This document shows positions 60,601 through 64,000 of a stretch of 64,000 nt of DNA, piece by piece. Each line of letters opens with the position of its first letter. Within the stretch, counting starts at the first letter, position 1. The DNA is taken from NCBI RefSeq assembly GCF_021155765.1, contig NC_060106.1:22660031-22724030 (forward strand). Direction: 5' to 3'. The translations under genes were made by a program, and so were the position numbers. The notes under the pieces were generated by a model that had not been told where the DNA came from, did no database searches, and saw only the letters and a program-made list of their open reading frames with translations. Source of the stretch: Diprion similis (taxonomy: Eukaryota; Arthropoda; Insecta; Hymenoptera; Diprionidae).

Positions 60601-63600
60601 GAATTCTTCAAGTGACAAGTTCACCGTTGATCCGCACATCTTGGAATTACCGCCTGGCACGAATGCGATCGTTCACTGCAGAATACGCTGGCAAACGTGA
60701 GTTCCTAATAGTACAATTATCATAGTCCTATTATACTCTTGTAGCTACATTAGGTTATTGTCGTCAAGGTAATCCGATGTGTCAGTTTAGCCTATTGCCA
60801 TTTGTTCGAGTTGTTGTACCATTTATTTACTTGTAGGAAAGAATCAATCGCCGAACAGTGGTACCTTCATGGTCAGATAAAAGGATACGGGAGAAGGGAG
60901 GTTTTGGCAACAAGTCTATTTCGTGCAACGTTCATTGATCCGCACGTCATATTTAGTAAGCGGAAATTGATGTTCCGGTACGACATGAGCGCATCTGAAA
61001 ATGAGACTCAAATAACAGGTGTGTCAGTCACTCCATCTATACATATATACTTTACGAAAACAGCGTAGTTTCGCGTATAAGGATTGCGTGTATAGTGTAC
61101 TTCCACTCTCTGCGCTGTACACTTCGCGTTCTTATTGTAGAATTGAAATGAATGTTGTGCACTGACTTTTTTAGAGCCATAATTAATTTCGATGAACAGC
61201 TGCTAATGTGAATCCTTGTTAGCAGCTAGCAATTTCACTAATGCCAATCCGTCATGTGATCCGTGAAGCTTGGATACGTGCTCGAAAAGTGCAGTTAAAT
61301 TACCCTCGAAACATAGTTTCGCTACATACATACCTATAAACATCAAGTCACTTGTCCTATAGACCTATTACAATATCTAAAAATTACTGGAATTACTGAC
61401 TAGCACTAATTCGTTCACCTCGCTCCTTGAATTGCTACAAAATTTTGCCTAGAATTGGCTCTTATTAATATGGTACATCACGGTTGATCACACACATAAA
61501 TCTTACCCTTGACAATTTAGATGAACTATTTGTAACGAACCGATCACGACTGGACTTGAGGGCGTGGTTACAGATCGATCCTCCATTCGAAATACTGATG
61601 GACGATGAGGACGATGGTCTTGCTAATACGAATATAGATCTCCGAGATGACACCCCCAATCGCATCTGCGTGAGATTCAACATCCAAGCTATGAAGCCAT
61701 TAAATTTGTACTCCAGAAAATTTAACGGAATTTTGACATTCCAGTACGAGAATCATCGTGCAAAGGTTGCGTTTTTATAGTATATTCTAAATACTTAGGC
61801 CAATCTCAGACACATAGGAAGGTTTCGCATCTCGAGATACATGCTGTATCTATGCGCTGTGAAATCCTTTGACATGGCCATTCCCTTTTATAATTACAAT
61901 CTATTTGATGTACGTACTTATAAACTTCCTTTTGCCAGCAGGATAAAATAAAGTGCATCGCCGAATTGAATTATCCTAACATATCCATATTACCGACCAA
62001 GTTAGCGGTTCTCAACAGCGATTTCGGATCTACCGCGTATAAGAACCTTATCCTTGCAAATCCTGGGCATCTGCCCGTTCGGTACTGTTTCGAGCACCTT
62101 GCCGATGATGATGTTGGTATTGCATCTACCCGCTTCGATCATGTGCGATGTTTACAAGTAAGAAATCGAGCATAATAATATATTTTTATTCCACATAAAA
62201 TTTACCTCACATAGGAGTCAAACGTAAGGAAATGTTTTTAAAATCGTGCAAAAATATGAAATTACACAAATGTATACTATACGTGTGTAGATTGGGCTGT
62301 TTCAAATTTTTTACGTTTTATTCTGAGTCTCGTTGTAGAAAAATAAGTTCCAGTCTCCCAGAGGGTCCACCTCAGAGAACAGCTCCGTGAACGAATTCAA
62401 ATATATATCTGCGATTATTACATCACTTTAATTATACTGTGAAATATAGGATGCTTGTACAGATTATAATCTCGACGGAATATTCCTATTTGTTATAAGT
62501 CAACCGAAAGAATAGCAGGAAAATCGACTCTTCGAGATTTTTCTTCAACCGAAGAACAAGGGGCGGAGCAAGAAGCGAAAAACGAAGAAGATCCCGAAAA
62601 CAGTGCGAGCAATTACCTATTTGAGCGATTGGTCCCAGAAATCACCAAGCTCGCGATACCTTCAGCAAGATCGGTCGATGGTAATTTATTGAAATTTAGT
62701 TATATTATATATCATCTGGAATCTTCCATTTCAAGTAAACTTGTAAGTTTTCAGTGCGCGCACTCGTCAGTTGCAGAATAATAATGTAGATTAGTGAGTC
62801 CCACCGCGGAACCCTGTTCGGAAAAAAACCCTCGAATTACCTGCACATGCAATGAATTTCAACTGTAATTACCACTGTTATTTTACAGTTGCCGCTGCAG
62901 ACTTGGTTTATACGATTGGCAGTACGAGTTCCACTACGGCGCAAGGAGACGAATGGGAGAAAGAGAGGACTTTAGGGTCGATACGTTTATTAGACTCGAT
63001 TGATACTGACAACAGTACCGAAAAAAAAGATAAAGCACAGAGTTTGGCATCTACTGAGGAAAGTGATATTCAAGACTTGATATTCGCCGTAATAGAAAGA
63101 TACTTCCATAAAGATTCGGAGATTTCAGCCCTCGAAGATTCGCAAAAGGCCACGACAGATTTTTCATTGGAACGGCAGCTTATCACGGAGGTTCGTTTCA
63201 TTGCTGTACCATTGTTTGGTCGGTTTCAATTTTTCTGACAGATTTCATTAATTTTAATAATCACATCTAACCCCTTCTGTGAGTCTCATGAGAAGTTTAG
63301 TTCTCAATTAATCCTGTGTACACTTGCACTTGGTACGAATTCGGTATTTCGTAGTTATGTTCAATCTTATTACATTCCATACTTGATTGCGCTCGTTCCT
63401 TATTATACCTATGTGCATACCTACCTACACTACTGGGAGCACATACATATAAATTGACCAATAATCTACCTACGTATGTGAAGGAAATATTCTTACTTGG
63501 AAATGCTCTTTTGTTTGTTAAAGGACTTATGCGATAAGCAAATGTTTTCTACCTGTTCGAAATATTGCAAAGCACCGCTCCGGACGGCACTGCATAGTAT

Positions 63601-63859
63601 ATGTATACCTATATCTCCTGGTTTCTGAATCGAGTTTATTTAATTTCAGATGCTCGAAGTAGTACCAAGGGAAGGTATTATTTTACCGTATTCATCGCAA
63701 TACGGGTATTTCGAATTTAATGCATTGTCACGTGTTGGATTCAACGCGAAAGTAGCCTGTCATCTTTTGTCCGGCCCTACCGAGATGATAGAAGTGCAAG
63801 CCTTGTGCGATACGATTGGCTTTTCCATTGACCCGACGAAAATTGATTTTCATTACCAG
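48672..63859 (+). CDS. hydin: HYDIN homologue, 5' part (runs off the window)
   Basis: A giant central-pair (C2b) protein of motile cilia and sperm flagella, built of Ig-like ASH domains. Exons: 48672-48788, 48860-49069, 49836-50034, 50871-51009, 51462-51586, 51800-52001, 53137-53323, 53672-53796, 53954-54047, 55086-55309, 55769-55836, 56139-56353, 56623-56862, 57904-58031, 58510-58696, 59558-59796, 60409-60531, 60613-60696, 60837-61018, 61521-61765, 61939-62157, 62500-62680, 62889-63190, 63650-63859. They total 4245 nt, exactly 1415 codons, still open (human about 5100 aa). They track vertebrate HYDIN in order: RPLLDFPDTIELPKTPVKA, KCLLVRNI, SLLVTYDTGE, EGQIWPHSEADITLIF, VVCPTLHFDKQSLDFG, HKKPSPWTVSP. 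Less certain: the first exon, the 52001/53137 junction, exon 60613 (chosen by phase), and a NAGNAG acceptor at 61939/61942. It begins 0.2 kb right of the Harbinger element. Confidence 0.92.
54729..54782. repeat. (ACA)n-(ATT)n trinucleotide microsatellite in a hydin intron
   Basis: About eight ACA units pass, after a short ACCACAA bridge, into about seven ATT units. It is intronic, within the 1.04-kb intron 54048-55085. Confidence 0.85.
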
Positions 63860-64000
63860 GTACGCTCTCAAATTCTACAGATAAGTATACCCATAATACT
63901 GTGGTGACCCAAATTTGCAACACGTACGTCGATATCCTTTTGCCTCTGACGGTATGAATTATTACGCGTACCTATTTTTTGACAAAATGTCAAGAGGGAA

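Noticed and set aside
60576-60612. Hydin exon starting at the TATTAG acceptor near 60577
   Set aside because: The incoming phase gives an immediate TGA. The acceptor TTCAAG before 60613 fits the phase and the alignment.
62440-62520. In-frame TAG in hydin after DACTDYNLDG..., suggesting a broken gene
   Set aside because: That frame uses the wrong acceptor (ATATAG at about 62449). Starting the exon at 62500 (TTATAAG|TCA) keeps phase 0 in and phase 1 out and stays open to 62680. A 20-nt intron would otherwise be needed.

Overview
This is a eukaryotic nuclear window, most likely from a holometabolous insect. Hymenoptera is my best guess, from the AT-rich but CpG-retaining base use, the intron style and a retained flagellar HYDIN gene; the order is inference. 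All gene models were built by hand from splice sites and remembered family alignments. In every multi-exon model the exons close in frame, which is the main internal check.

Layout, left to right. (1) 1-2651: intergenic, with a CG/CA microsatellite and a small hairpin. (2) 2652-10276, minus: the exosome RNA helicase MTR4, ten exons, 1019 aa. (3) 10277-14074: gene-poor, carrying a 48-bp inverted repeat whose two copies lie 2.6 kb apart and each contain a perfect NRF-1-type site. (4) 14075-14434, plus: mitochondrial ribosomal protein mL42. (5) 16033-23015, minus: ANKLE1/LEM-3 structure-specific endonuclease (ankyrin, LEM, GIY-YIG). (6) 23016-25789: AT-rich repeats with hAT-like termini and a CTCF-like motif. 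(7) 25790-34016, minus: p38 MAP kinase, ten exons, 360 aa, with a U12-type intron and a long foldback element in its last intron. (8) 35452-40730, plus: UBE3C HECT ubiquitin ligase, four exons, 1055 aa, with a candidate tRNA-derived SINE in its last intron. (9) 40731-44937: repeats (pentanucleotide array, a TTCTACAGAA-type array that flips orientation, a TAGGGTG-ended MITE, a TTAA-flanked piggyBac-like MITE). (10) 44941-48468: a complete PIF/Harbinger DNA transposon with 51-bp perfect terminal inverted repeats, TAA target duplications, an intact DDE transposase and an antisense MADF-type DNA-binding gene. (11) 48672 to the right edge, plus: the 5' part of HYDIN, 24 exons and 1415 codons, running off the window.

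The host genes are unrelated housekeeping and signalling genes: RNA surveillance (MTR4), mitochondrial translation (mL42), DNA-junction cleavage (ANKLE1), stress signalling (p38), proteasome-linked ubiquitination (UBE3C) and the axonemal central pair (HYDIN). They form no operon or pathway. The most system-like object is the Harbinger transposon, whose two genes are expected to act together in trans for excision and nuclear import. Nothing here is clearly a new class of system. The best leads are the near-intact Harbinger element (its accessory gene lacks an in-frame ATG), the inverted NRF-1-bearing repeat pair and the foldback inside p38.
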